A stretch of DNA of 64,000 nt from JBNRMR01 sp050942895. GTDB lineage: Bacteria; Bacillota; Clostridia; Christensenellales; UBA1750. Positions 8,890-17,985 of this stretch are shown in pieces. The stretch is taken from positions 1 through 64,000 of the forward strand of contig JBMNOE010000002.1 of assembly GCA_050942895.1 (NCBI GenBank), in the 5' to 3' direction. The number at the start of each line of letters is the position of its first letter. Position 1 is the stretch's first letter. The notes beneath the pieces are model-generated. The model was not told the origin of the DNA and did no database searches. It saw only the letters and a program-made list of their open reading frames with translations. The position numbers and the translations under genes are program-made.

Positions 8890-9849
8890 ATGGACCAAAT
8901 GCAAGCTAAAAACGTGCTCAGAAGTTCGGTTGAGTCGCGTCGCAGCAGTAGTTATAAAAAAGCGCTGATTCGCAAGAATATACCGCTTTTTATCATGCTG
9001 GTAATACCGCTGATCTTTTTTTTGGTATTTAAATACATCCCAATGTTCGGAACGGCAATTGCATTTAAGGATTATCAGTTCAACCTGGGCATATGGCGCA
9101 GCCCATGGGTAGGAATGCAGAATTTTCAAATGATCTTTCGTCAAAAATACATGCGCCAGATCATAATCAACACTGTCAGACTGGGTATCCTGGGTGTTGT
9201 TGTGCCATTCCCGTTTCCGATTATTCTTGCTATCATGCTCAATGAAATGCAAGGCAATCATTTAAAGAAACTTACGCAGACGATACTTTACCTTCCGCAT
9301 TTTATATCGTGGGTAGTCGTCAGCGGAATGATAATACAAATATTTTCCAGCAATGGTCCGATAAACTCGCTAATAAAGGCGGTGGGCGGAAACGAAAAAG
9401 ATTTCCTTTACCGTGAAGCAAGCTGGACTGCCATATATCTGGGCTCAGGTATATGGAAGGAAATGGGCTTCAATGCTATCGTCTATCTCGCAGCGTTGAC
9501 AGCTATAGATCCAGGATATTATGAGGCCGCTAAAATCGATGGTGCGACAAAACTACAGCAAATAATCAAGATAACAATACCATCCATAATGCCCACCGTG
9601 GTGCTAATGCTCATACTGGCCTCCGGTCGCGTAATGAGTGTGGGATTTGATAGGATATATGTTCTAAGAAACGCAGCGGTATCGAGCACTTCGTCGGTTG
9701 TTTCCACTTTCGTTTATGAGATGGGTGTAAGAGGCGGCGAGTTCAGCATCACTACAGCCATGGGTCTGTTTGACTCCGTAGTAAACCTGATGCTGATTTC
9801 TTCTGCAAACGCGCTTTCCAAACAATACAGCAACAGTTCGATATTTTAA
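8890..9849 (+). CDS. ABC transporter permease, LplB/YteP type
   Basis: An inner-membrane permease of the polygalacturonan/oligosaccharide ABC importer type. It has a hydrophobic first helix (LFIMLVIPLIFFLVFKYIPM), the conserved FKDYQ loop, and the EAA loop (YYEAAKIDGATKLQQIIKITIPSI) that contacts the ATPase. I place the start at ATG 8890 (MDQMQAKNV) because it matches family N-termini. An upstream in-frame ATG at 8842 would add 16 unlikely residues. It is followed after 23 bases by the second permease and then the lipoprotein. No ATP-binding subunit is encoded nearby; such importers commonly share an MsmX-like ATPase encoded elsewhere. Confidence 0.9.
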   Translation: MDQMQAKNVLRSSVESRRSSSYKKALIRKNIPLFIMLVIPLIFFLVFKYIPMFGTAIAFKDYQFNLGIWRSPWVGMQNFQMIFRQKYMRQIIINTVRLGILGVVVPFPFPIILAIMLNEMQGNHLKKLTQTILYLPHFISWVVVSGMIIQIFSSNGPINSLIKAVGGNEKDFLYREASWTAIYLGSGIWKEMGFNAIVYLAALTAIDPGYYEAAKIDGATKLQQIIKITIPSIMPTVVLMLILASGRVMSVGFDRIYVLRNAAVSSTSSVVSTFVYEMGVRGGEFSITTAMGLFDSVVNLMLISSANALSKQYSNSSIF

Positions 9850-9872
9850 ATCTTTAAAAAGGTGGTATTGAT

Positions 9873-10757
9873 GTGATTGCCTCTCGTAACGACAAGATAG
9901 TATACTCTATAAATACAACTATTCTGCTGCTGCTTGCTCTCCTATGCTTGTATCCGCTCCTTTACATCATCGCTTCCTCATTAAGCAGCGGCTCCGCGCT
10001 CAACGCAAGAAAGGTTTTTCTATGGCCTATCGGGTTCAATACGGTGTCCTACACCGTGCTTATAAAGAACGCAGGCCTTGCGAATTATTTTAAAAACAGC
10101 ATTATCTTCACGGTGATAGGCACCATGTTTTGCCTTGTCTGTACTATACTGTGCGCATACCCTCTTTCGCGTCCGCACTTGATCGGCCGCAACAAAATAT
10201 CATTCTTTGTAATGTTCACAATGATTTTCGGCGGCGGCATGATACCGAACTATCTGCTTATCAGAAGTCTTGGTCTCATAGATACATACTGGGCGATCTG
10301 GCTTGCCAGTCTCATCAGTCCCTATAACATGATGATCATGCGCAATTTCTTCCAAAACGTTCCCATAGAAATTTCAGAAGCCGCCGAGGCTGACGGCTGT
10401 AATGAGTTTCGTATGCTCCTTCAGATATATTTACCGCTATCAACCGCTGTTATCGCTACGCTGGCGCTATTTTATGGCGTCGGCTACTGGAACTCGTACC
10501 AAAGCATAATGATATATATCAACGATTCAAAAAAATATACTCTGCCGGTGTTCATTCAGCAGATTGTTTTTGAGCTGAATATGCTGGATGTGGACACCAA
10601 CGTGGATGTGCAGCAGACTGTGGGCGAGTCGGATATTATAAGTGAAGGCGTTAAATCCGCAGGCGTTGTCGTGTTGCTGGTACCTATGCTGATTATCTAT
10701 CCGTTCCTTCAGAAATACTTTGTCAAGGGTGTTATAATCGGTGCGGTCAAAGGCTAA
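9873..10757 (+). CDS. ABC transporter permease, LplC/YtcP type
   Basis: A 294-residue inner-membrane permease paired with the preceding gene, beginning at GTG 9873 behind AAAGGTGGT. An ATG two bases earlier is out of frame and meets an immediate stop. About six hydrophobic helices are visible, beginning near NTTILLLLALLCLYPLLYI. The EAA loop reads EISEAAEADGCNEFRMLLQIYLP. A C-terminal GVVVLLVPMLIIYPFLQKYFVKG followed by VIIGAVKG is the usual ending of LplC/YtcP permeases. It would form the channel heterodimer for oligosaccharide uptake. Confidence 0.92.
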   Translation: MIASRNDKIVYSINTTILLLLALLCLYPLLYIIASSLSSGSALNARKVFLWPIGFNTVSYTVLIKNAGLANYFKNSIIFTVIGTMFCLVCTILCAYPLSRPHLIGRNKISFFVMFTMIFGGGMIPNYLLIRSLGLIDTYWAIWLASLISPYNMMIMRNFFQNVPIEISEAAEADGCNEFRMLLQIYLPLSTAVIATLALFYGVGYWNSYQSIMIYINDSKKYTLPVFIQQIVFELNMLDVDTNVDVQQTVGESDIISEGVKSAGVVVLLVPMLIIYPFLQKYFVKGVIIGAVKG

Positions 10758-10796
10758 AGCCTTTTTGACATATACAAATCGAAGGAGGAAATATTC

Positions 10797-12569
10797 ATGT
10801 TTACACGCAAGAACAAGCATAGGATGCTGTTTGCGCTCATGGCGTTTGTCATGACGGTGGGCCTTGTGCTGAGCGGATGCAGCAACAACGCTTCGCCTAC
10901 CGGCACCGCTGCTTCGTCGTCCGCCAGCACTCCGGCCGCAACTAGCAGCACCAGCACGAGCGCGCCTGCCGAGCCTCAGCCGCCGGAAAAAGCCGGCAAG
11001 ATATCCATTCTGGTTAGCGACACCGGCGTTCTTCCCGCCTCAGAGGGCGACTTTGAAAACAACCGCTGGATCAACTGGGTTAGAGAGAACGCACCTGTTG
11101 AGCAGATTGACCTCGTTGTTATCCCCAGGGCCGAGCTGGAAGACAAGATGATCGTTCTTATGGCTTCAGGCTCCGCACCCGATCTTTTCAGCAACTCCAA
11201 CCTTATCAACACCGTAATACAGAAGCAGCAAGTGCTTGAAATAACCGATGAGATAATAGACCGCATTCCTTACTACAAGGATCTCATTGAAAAGTACCCC
11301 ATGATCAAGGATCATGCCATGACAGCCGGCAATGGCAAAATGTACGCCATAGGTTCCATTCAGCCGATGTATGGTAATCACAACGTGGTTGTGCGCACCG
11401 ACTGGCTAGAAAACGTCGGCCTTGGCATTCCCACCACCGTTGAAGAGCTTTACGAAGTTCTCTACGCTTTCACATACAACGATCCGGACGGAAACGGCGC
11501 TGACGATACCTATGGCTGTACCCTCACAACCGATGCCCAGCGCATACTATCTCACATGTATGGATACGCCAACCCCTGGAAGTACGTCTTCGAAGAAGGC
11601 GAATTCTACTACCCCTGGGATCGTATCGAAAGCTGGGTGGAGTTCGCAAAGCGTCTTGTTGACAACAAACTGGTTAACCCGGATTTCCTCATCCAAACTG
11701 CAACAGATGACCGCGCAGATTTCCTTAACGGCAAATTCGGCGTGTTCTTCAATAGCAGATTTAGCAACACCTCCAGCGGCGTTACGTATTTCATGGATTT
11801 CAAGGCGAATTTCCCCGATTGCACTCTGGTAACCTTCCAGCTGCCTGAAACCGAATACGGCCAGTTTACCCCCTACATCAATGGCGGCTCTGATGCTCCC
11901 AACTTCATCAATGCAGCAGTTAAGGATCTTGATGCGGTCATCAGCTACCTGAACTGGTGCTATGATCCCGAGGTTAACGATTATATGCAGTACGGCCCCG
12001 AAGGCTTATATTACCAGAAGGATGACGAGGGCACTTATGTGCAGGTGTGCACAGACGAAGTCCTCACAACTGAGTTCAACTACAAGTACGGACAGTTTGT
12101 AAGCAGAAATTCCATGGAAACTGCTAAGGAAAGCGGTTACAGCATATATGCAAATATGTTCTACAACCGCGCTCTTAAGAGCGATAACCCCCTCCTTCAG
12201 GAGTTTGGCGATCTGTTTTATGGGATAGCCCGTATACCCAACGAGTCAAAAGATTGTGACCCGAGGAAATGGATGCAGTCGCTTCCGCCTCTGCCCACAG
12301 ACCTGGCACTTATCAGAGCAACTGCTGATCCCGAGGTCGACAATCTGCTGCTGAAGGGCATTGCTGATTCCAGCAAGACCGCAGCGCAGGTAGCGGCAGA
12401 AGCAAAAGAGGCATGGGTAAGTGCAGGCGGCGAAACCGTTGACTCTTTCTATGCCGATTATTATATCAATCTTGGCGACGACGCCCTGACGCGTCAGGAC
12501 TTCGCTGACTTCCAGATGATACCCGAACTGCTCGACAGCGCGAAGGCGAATTCAGAGCGCTGGAAATAA
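10797..12569 (+). CDS. Extracellular solute-binding lipoprotein of the oligosaccharide ABC importer
   Basis: A 590-residue LplA/YtcQ-type lipoprotein. A signal peptide with an L-S-G-C lipobox (VGLVLSGCSNN) predicts a lipid anchor on the cysteine near residue 28. A Ser/Ala/Thr-rich linker of about 35 residues follows, and then the binding domain with family text such as DKMIVLMASGSAPDLF, the EKYPMIKDHA segment, NVVVRTDWLENVGL and DPDGNGADDTYG. The start lies after GGAGGAAATATTC. It is the last gene of the three-gene importer operon and is followed by an intrinsic terminator. It should capture the glycan fragments handled by the GH115/GH4 enzymes. Confidence 0.93.
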   Translation: MFTRKNKHRMLFALMAFVMTVGLVLSGCSNNASPTGTAASSSASTPAATSSTSTSAPAEPQPPEKAGKISILVSDTGVLPASEGDFENNRWINWVRENAPVEQIDLVVIPRAELEDKMIVLMASGSAPDLFSNSNLINTVIQKQQVLEITDEIIDRIPYYKDLIEKYPMIKDHAMTAGNGKMYAIGSIQPMYGNHNVVVRTDWLENVGLGIPTTVEELYEVLYAFTYNDPDGNGADDTYGCTLTTDAQRILSHMYGYANPWKYVFEEGEFYYPWDRIESWVEFAKRLVDNKLVNPDFLIQTATDDRADFLNGKFGVFFNSRFSNTSSGVTYFMDFKANFPDCTLVTFQLPETEYGQFTPYINGGSDAPNFINAAVKDLDAVISYLNWCYDPEVNDYMQYGPEGLYYQKDDEGTYVQVCTDEVLTTEFNYKYGQFVSRNSMETAKESGYSIYANMFYNRALKSDNPLLQEFGDLFYGIARIPNESKDCDPRKWMQSLPPLPTDLALIRATADPEVDNLLLKGIADSSKTAAQVAAEAKEAWVSAGGETVDSFYADYYINLGDDALTRQDFADFQMIPELLDSAKANSERWK

Positions 12570-12616
12570 TAATGAAAAGCTTACCTGACCAGCTAATATG
12601 TCGATGCAATGCCTAC

Positions 12617-12656
12617 TATGGTGTTCCTTTGCAGGAACACCATAGACTTTTTAGTT
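12617..12656 (+). terminator. Intrinsic terminator after the ABC importer operon
   Basis: A perfect 11-bp stem (TATGGTGTTCC 12617-12627, GGAACACCATA 12634-12644) with a six-base loop is followed by GACTTTTTAGTTTT. It lies 48 bases after the lipoprotein stop codon. Confidence 0.8.
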
Positions 12657-13062
12657 TTATTAAAAGCATTTGCGCAAACACGTCAGATAATGCCGCCAAT
12701 AGATAGCGCATCAAATTTTTCAAGTGAAGGGACGCGTTTTTCACCAAATGATACAGTTTATAAAGGTGATGGTCATAGTCATGCTTCAACTTCCGATTCT
12801 TCTTAAGCGGGATGACGGATTCGATGCCCAAACCCTGTGCGACGGCGACAATTTCGTCGGTGTCTTATCTGTGATCGGCGAGTAAGCATTCAAAATGATG
12901 AACAGCCGCGTATCGCGCGCAATTTCCGCCACAACTTCTCTTGTTCCCGATGGTGTACGGTTCAACCGCCGCCCATGCTGCGTCTGTAAAATTGCGCCGA
13001 TGTTGTTCACTCCACATCTTCGGAAACCTCCTGCCTTAGTTTCCATGATTATGCCGCCTCTC
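12620..13062 (-). pseudogene. IS5-family transposase remnant
   Basis: Minus-strand frames read as the C-terminal half of a DDE transposase of the IS5 group. One piece, interrupted by a TGA, contains CLLADHR, then DTDEIVAVAQGLGIESVIPLKK. It runs on into KNRKLKHDYDHHLYKLYHLVKN and SLHLK, which is the conserved 'Y-x-x-R-x-x-E-x-x-F-x-x-L-K' region with the R and E changed (LYHLVKN). An upstream frame carries residues like EPYTIGNKRS. At least two frameshifts and a stop make it inactive. It separates the importer operon from its presumed two-component regulators. Confidence 0.6.
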
Positions 13063-13136
13063 TATTGACGACATAATTTAGTATGTTATATAGTATTAAC
13101 TGGCCTGTCAATGATGAAAGAAAGGTTGTGTACCGT

Positions 13137-14573
13137 GTGCAGTCTTTTCGCGTGATGCTGGTAGATGATGAAAGGTGGGCCTTGATTGCAATCAAAAAGT
13201 TTATTGAAATGAATGATTCTTGCTTCAAAATCGTTTGTCAGCAGACCGACTCCATAAAAGCTTTGTCAGATATCTTCACATACCAGCCGGATCTAGTTTT
13301 TACGGACATTGTGATGCCCATGCTTAGCGGTCTGGATCTGATGAGGCTTGCGCGGGAAAAAGGAGCGAGTTGCAGATTTGTCGTTGTCAGCGGCTATGAT
13401 GAGTTCAGTTATGTACGCAAGGCCTTACAGGAAGGCGCTATAGATTATCTTCTTAAACCACTGGATATACGAAACTCATCTGATATTTTACTGCGGATCA
13501 CATCAAAGTTGGCATCACTTAAAGAAAGCGATGATCAGATGCTTTATGCGTCGCTGCAAGGACTAGGAGCAGATATAAATCTGCCTGAGTATATGCGCGA
13601 CGGCTCGTATTCGCTCTATCAATCTATTGTGTTATTTGGAGACAAGCCTCTGCAGCTTTCGCTTGATATCCGCAGGCAATGCCGCGTTTTAAGCCTTCAA
13701 ATTGGGCCGAGAAGGCATTTGTCCTTGTTGTATTCCGATCAGGATATGAGCGAATTGATACTACAAACGCAGAGTGATATTTTAACCGCTAAGGAGCCAC
13801 CCTATATTGGGATCAGCAAATGTGATGGCGAGATTGAAGCCATACCCAGGCTTATTCGCCATTCGATGCATTCGGCTACGAGCTGCAGCTTCATAAACCC
13901 TCAAAAGCGGATATGCCGCTATAAAAGACCAAATCCAGAAGCAGTCTATTTGTTTTGCGACAGGCTCCTTCATGATTTCAGCGCAAAAGATCATGTAGCG
14001 TTTAACAATTCAATGCAAAGGGCGCAAGAGTATTTTATAAAAAATGATCTGCGGATAGACGATGCAGTGGTGCTGCACAACTATCTTGTTATGGCAGTCG
14101 CCAAAATGACGCCGTACAATGATGCAAACAAGGCCGATATCTCACAGATCATTGACAGCGACGATATCCTCGACCTTTTTTCCGACTTCAGCGAACTGAT
14201 TGGCGAGCTTACCGTGCGTCTCTTCAAGGAAGGCCCGAATGCCGAATATGGCAGTTGCTCTTTTGACAAAATGATACGCTATATAAATGATAACTATACT
14301 AAGGAGCTACGTCTGAGTGATCTTAGCGGTATGTTTTTCATAAATTACAGTTATTGCTGCCAGCTTTTCTCAAAGGAACTGGGGACGACATTTACCAAGT
14401 ACCTCACACAGTTGCGGATACAGAAGGCGTGTAAGTTGCTTTTGGCTAGCTCGTGTTCAATTTTAAAGGTGAGCGAGAAGGTTGGTTTTAATGATTATTT
14501 CTATTTCACAAAGGTCTTTAAAAAGGTGATTGGCGTAACGCCCTCCCAGTATAGAAAGATGAAGGGGGTATGA
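13137..14573 (+). CDS. YesN-type response regulator with AraC DNA-binding domain
   Basis: A cytoplasmic response regulator: receiver domain, middle linker, and C-terminal AraC/XylS double helix-turn-helix. Counted from the GTG at 13137, the acidic pair lies in MLVDDE and the phosphoacceptor is D57 in LVFTDIVMP. The AraC end carries IRYINDNYTKELRLSDLSGMFF and KVSEKVGFNDYFYFTKVFKK followed by GVTPSQYRK. I prefer GTG 13137, behind GAAAGG, to the ATG at 13083, whose extra 18 residues do not match family starts. It lies seven bases before the sensor kinase gene. It probably activates the importer and/or the MATE-glycosidase operon in response to oligosaccharide. Confidence 0.88.
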   Translation: MQSFRVMLVDDERWALIAIKKFIEMNDSCFKIVCQQTDSIKALSDIFTYQPDLVFTDIVMPMLSGLDLMRLAREKGASCRFVVVSGYDEFSYVRKALQEGAIDYLLKPLDIRNSSDILLRITSKLASLKESDDQMLYASLQGLGADINLPEYMRDGSYSLYQSIVLFGDKPLQLSLDIRRQCRVLSLQIGPRRHLSLLYSDQDMSELILQTQSDILTAKEPPYIGISKCDGEIEAIPRLIRHSMHSATSCSFINPQKRICRYKRPNPEAVYLFCDRLLHDFSAKDHVAFNNSMQRAQEYFIKNDLRIDDAVVLHNYLVMAVAKMTPYNDANKADISQIIDSDDILDLFSDFSELIGELTVRLFKEGPNAEYGSCSFDKMIRYINDNYTKELRLSDLSGMFFINYSYCCQLFSKELGTTFTKYLTQLRIQKACKLLLASSCSILKVSEKVGFNDYFYFTKVFKKVIGVTPSQYRKMKGV

Positions 14574-14580
14574 AGACAGG

Positions 14581-16401
14581 ATGGCGTTTTTAAATCATAA
14601 AACAGAATTAAGAAGCCAGCTTAAGACGCTCATGTTGATCTATGCCACTGCGATGATACTTATCGTGTCGCTCTTTTTATATGGCTCTTTATTAAGTGCC
14701 TATTCGTGTGCTAAGATGGCTTCGGAAACAATGGTGCGACAAATCGCGAAGAACGTGGAGTTATCTGTCCAGAGTATGAAAAACGCCATGTTTTCTTTTG
14801 TGTATAATGACTATGTTCAAAAGGCGCTCACGGTGCAAAGCTTATCAGATGACCTTGAGCTTCACGAGGTCGTAACAACACTGATGGACACTATAAAATC
14901 CACCAACAGTGGGATAGTCAGTATTTTTTTGTTTAATCAAAATGATCGCATAGTTTCAGATACCAGTGCTGTTGACCATGCCGTTTGGTTAAACATAGAA
15001 TCGCTCTATGATTTCAGGAGCGATTCATTCATTAACGCTACTTATAGCTCCGTTGTCACCGGCATGAGTAAAGCGTTTTACTACTATGCTTATATCTCGC
15101 CGGTTTTTTCTGTTTCCGATGTAAGTGAGCAAAGAAAAAAGATTGGTTCCTGTATTTTTATCTTAGATACCCGTGAACTGCAAGCGCAGGTGCAAGTCTC
15201 GGGCAGCACTGAGAACACGCTGTCATTGGTGCTTGATAAGGATAACTACATTATTGCTAATAATAATGCCCTAAAAGCAGGCACGGTCTATCAGCCCGAT
15301 GACCTGAATTTAATGGAGTTATACCAAAGCGGACAAATCATCACTTACGATGGCCGGTATAGTTTCTTGTATTATGATGAATTCAAGGAAACAGGCTGGA
15401 AAATAGTCAACTTAGTTCCTGTGCTAGAATTGGTTAAGGATATCATTCCGATTTCTCTGCAGTGCATAGGTCTAACGGCGTGCCTATTGTTATTCAATAT
15501 ATTTTATGGCAGTTGGATAATAAAAAGCGTCACAAGGCAGATAAGTGCAGTGGTCAATTTTCTTTCATCGGGTGAAAAAACACTGCCGGACAGGCAGATG
15601 GACGATTCTGAATTCAGCAATGAGTTTTCGTTCATCGCGCAAAGCATAAATACTGCGATGAGCAATGTTGCGGGAATGACATCGGAGATGATAGAGAAAA
15701 AAGACGCGCTGCATAAGGCGGACTTGGCTGAACAGGAGGCTGTTCTTCTTGCTTTGCAAAACCAGATAAATCCGCATTTTCTGTACAACACCCTTAACTG
15801 CATAAGTGCAATTGGCATGGCGCGCGGTGTGACTGAGGTCAGCGAAGTAGCTTCAGCAATGGCAAATATTTTTCGCTATGCCATAAAAGAAGATCATATG
15901 GTTACGCTTTCGGCGGAGATCAAGAATATATACGAATATATGCATATCATGAACATCCGTTTCGAAGAGCGGTTTGTACTATCCTGTGATCTGAGCCAAT
16001 CTATGTTGGAACGATCAATGCCTAAAATGATATTGCAGCCGCTTGTGGAAAATGCCATACAACATGGCTTCAAGCACAAAAAAGGAACTGGGAAGATTAG
16101 GATATATGCAAAGAACGTTGACGGTGAGAGCTGGACAATCGTCGTAAAGGACAACGGGGATGGCCTGCGCGCCAATGATCTGCAGGAGTTGCAGGCTACA
16201 CTCGAAAACTGTATAAACGACAGCCTTCACAAAGGCGGAGAACGCAGTATTGGGCTTGTGAATATCCATAGTAGGATTCGTTTGCAGTACGGTAAGCCGT
16301 ATGGCCTTGACATTGAAAGCAGCGAAATGGTCGGAACCAATGTCAGTGTCATTCTGCCAATGCTGACTTACAAACGGAATTGCCCTCCTCCAAAGCCTTG
16401 A
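14581..16401 (+). CDS. YesM-type sensor histidine kinase
   Basis: A 606-residue membrane kinase. Helix one (LMLIYATAMILIVSLFLYGSL) and helix two near residues 285-305 (LQCIGLTACLLLFNIFYGSWI) bracket an extracytoplasmic sensor of about 250 residues. A HAMP-like linker, the His_kinase domain with phosphoacceptor H399 in NQINPHFLYNTLN, and an HATPase domain (LQPLVENAIQHG; VKDNGDGL) follow. It pairs with the preceding YesN-like regulator. The start has only a weak ribosome-binding site (GACAGG directly before ATG, or AAGGGGG further upstream), so translation may be coupled to the regulator. Such pairs usually sit beside LplABC-type importers, as here. Confidence 0.92.
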   Translation: MAFLNHKTELRSQLKTLMLIYATAMILIVSLFLYGSLLSAYSCAKMASETMVRQIAKNVELSVQSMKNAMFSFVYNDYVQKALTVQSLSDDLELHEVVTTLMDTIKSTNSGIVSIFLFNQNDRIVSDTSAVDHAVWLNIESLYDFRSDSFINATYSSVVTGMSKAFYYYAYISPVFSVSDVSEQRKKIGSCIFILDTRELQAQVQVSGSTENTLSLVLDKDNYIIANNNALKAGTVYQPDDLNLMELYQSGQIITYDGRYSFLYYDEFKETGWKIVNLVPVLELVKDIIPISLQCIGLTACLLLFNIFYGSWIIKSVTRQISAVVNFLSSGEKTLPDRQMDDSEFSNEFSFIAQSINTAMSNVAGMTSEMIEKKDALHKADLAEQEAVLLALQNQINPHFLYNTLNCISAIGMARGVTEVSEVASAMANIFRYAIKEDHMVTLSAEIKNIYEYMHIMNIRFEERFVLSCDLSQSMLERSMPKMILQPLVENAIQHGFKHKKGTGKIRIYAKNVDGESWTIVVKDNGDGLRANDLQELQATLENCINDSLHKGGERSIGLVNIHSRIRLQYGKPYGLDIESSEMVGTNVSVILPMLTYKRNCPPPKP

Positions 16402-16524
16402 TGATTATGATAAGCTAAATTCGGGTGACGGTGATGAGCGGGCATGAGCAAAGACATTATAATAAAAATGCCCGACGCCCTAACCAGTGGGTATGCCCAC
16501 AAAGACCTATGAAACGCGACACAC

Positions 16525-16568
16525 AGCCTGCCGGTGGAAACCAAATCGGTAGGCTGTTTTCCATTTTT
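16525..16568 (+). terminator. Intrinsic terminator after the two-component system
   Basis: A stem AGCCTGCCG (16525-16533) pairs with CGGTAGGCT (16547-16555) with one G-T pair, followed by GTTTTCCATTTTT. It is about 125 bases downstream of the kinase stop. Confidence 0.7.
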
Positions 16569-16703
16569 ACAAACAAACTTAACATTATCCAAGAGCAGAG
16601 CAATAAGATACGCCTATTAGACGATATCGTCAACGTGCGCGGACATGTACTTGACCGCTATGACCGATCCCAGATGGCGGGCGAGGCTATAGGAGGTATA
16701 GAC

Positions 16704-17020
16704 ATGAGCCTAACAATACGCAAAATCCGTGACGAAATTACTCCAAACCTCGCGCGTACAAAGCGTAAACTCGCCGCCCTCAGCCGAATGGAAATTCGCG
16801 TCAGCATCATCACCGACGACAGCGAGGTACAGAGGATTGCCAGAGTTCATGAGTACGGAATTACCTTCAATATGACTGACAAAGTGCGCCAGTACCCCCG
16901 GAGCCATCGGAATGTTCAAATTTGGCGAGGACTACACCCCGTCAGACGGACGCCAGACCGACTACATCGACACCCCATAGCGCAAGTTCGACACAGGCAA
17001 GCAAGGCTCGACGGTATCGT
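16704..17020 (+). pseudogene. Prophage virion-morphogenesis gene remnant
   Basis: ATG 16704 follows a perfect AGGAGG (GGAGGTATAGAC). The frame reads MSLTIRKIRDEITPNLAR, then MEIRVSIITDDSEVQRIARVHEYG and TFNMTDKVR. This is the 'IAxVHEFGxxIxxTxKMR' pattern found in small tail or head-completion proteins of many Firmicute phages. Past TDKVR the frame loses sense, while the +2 frame continues phage-like text (GAIGMFKFGEDYTPSDGR) until a stop near 16980. It is a frameshifted, inactive gene in a block of similar debris. The exact phage family is not determinable by eye. Confidence 0.45.
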
Positions 17021-17040
17021 GCGGATGAGCCTTGACCGTA

Positions 17041-17600
17041 CTATGAGCGGCGCATGAACGGCAAAGCAAGCTGCAGTCAATGTTGGGCTTTTTTGCGCTT
17101 AGATAACCCAGCAATACATCAATATCGGGCAGGTGCAGCCGCCAAAGGGTGCGTTTGCATAAGGTCGCTCCAGCCAGTACATGATACTATTCAACGAGGG
17201 GGTATGGGTCAACAGCATCACATACGAAGTCATAGAACACCGAAAGGAGCACCACAATGGCAAACAAAGCCCTGATGCTTACCGAGGAGCCAGCGAAAGC
17301 CCTTCGAAACCTTCTTATTTTAATCAGCGCAGCGAAATAGTGCGAGATGTTGCGGAGCATCTACTTCATGCTCGTGCATGATGAGGCACGGGAAGCCTTC
17401 GACAAAGTTGCCACAAAGGGCGATATCGCCGTCGGCATCAACAAGAGCATGCATATTCGCATTACTTGCCCGGAGCCGCGCCTGCATCGACGCGCTCAAG
17501 GCTTCTATGTCATTGGTATAGAACGGGATGCAGCACACACGACGGCTTCAGCATCACGGTGGCCAGCCCGATAGAAGAAGAGAACCCTAAATCCCTCTCC
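17041..17600 (+). pseudogene. Decayed prophage tail-module sequence
   Basis: Several short frames hold protein-like text without an intact gene. One reads QYINIGQVQPPKGAFA, a stop, then SSQYMILFNEGVWVNSITYEV. Another, led by GAAAGGAGC at ATG 17257, gives a 27-residue peptide (MANKALMLTEEPAKALRNLL...) ending at 17340, then resumes in another frame as FMLVHDEAREAFDKVATKGDIAVG. The order and the strong ribosome-binding sites look like small, closely packed tail genes of a siphophage-type module. From 17600 to 17985 I see no gene. Confidence 0.35.
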
Positions 17601-17985
17601 TCTGCCGAAACAGATAATATCTCCCTGCACATCGGAAATCCCCTTGCATGTAGTACTCTGCGAATGGAAACGCTCCGCACACGCAGAACGGAGCGCTCCG
17701 TAGTTATTAGAACTATATGTGCCATCAATGATTGAGTGGGAAGGAAAGATGTGAAAATAAAAAACAGATGCGCTGCAGAAGAAAGCCAGGTAGTTGTACG
17801 CCCTAACGAGGAAATCAAGACAAAGGCCATATCTGCAATGTTCGAAATCAGTTATGTAAGTCCGGCCGCACCGCCTACCGCGCCAAGGGGGCCAAATAAA
17901 ACACCGCCGACAATACCTTTGCCAACTGATGGGCTTTCTTTTGCCCTGCTACAATAACTTATTTGTGTGTGCAAATCATACAATA

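Noticed and set aside
17731..17742. Second attachment site for a guaA-targeting element
   Set aside because: ATTGAGTGGGA resembles the guaA end, but it is in the opposite orientation and only about eleven bases long, so chance similarity is likely.
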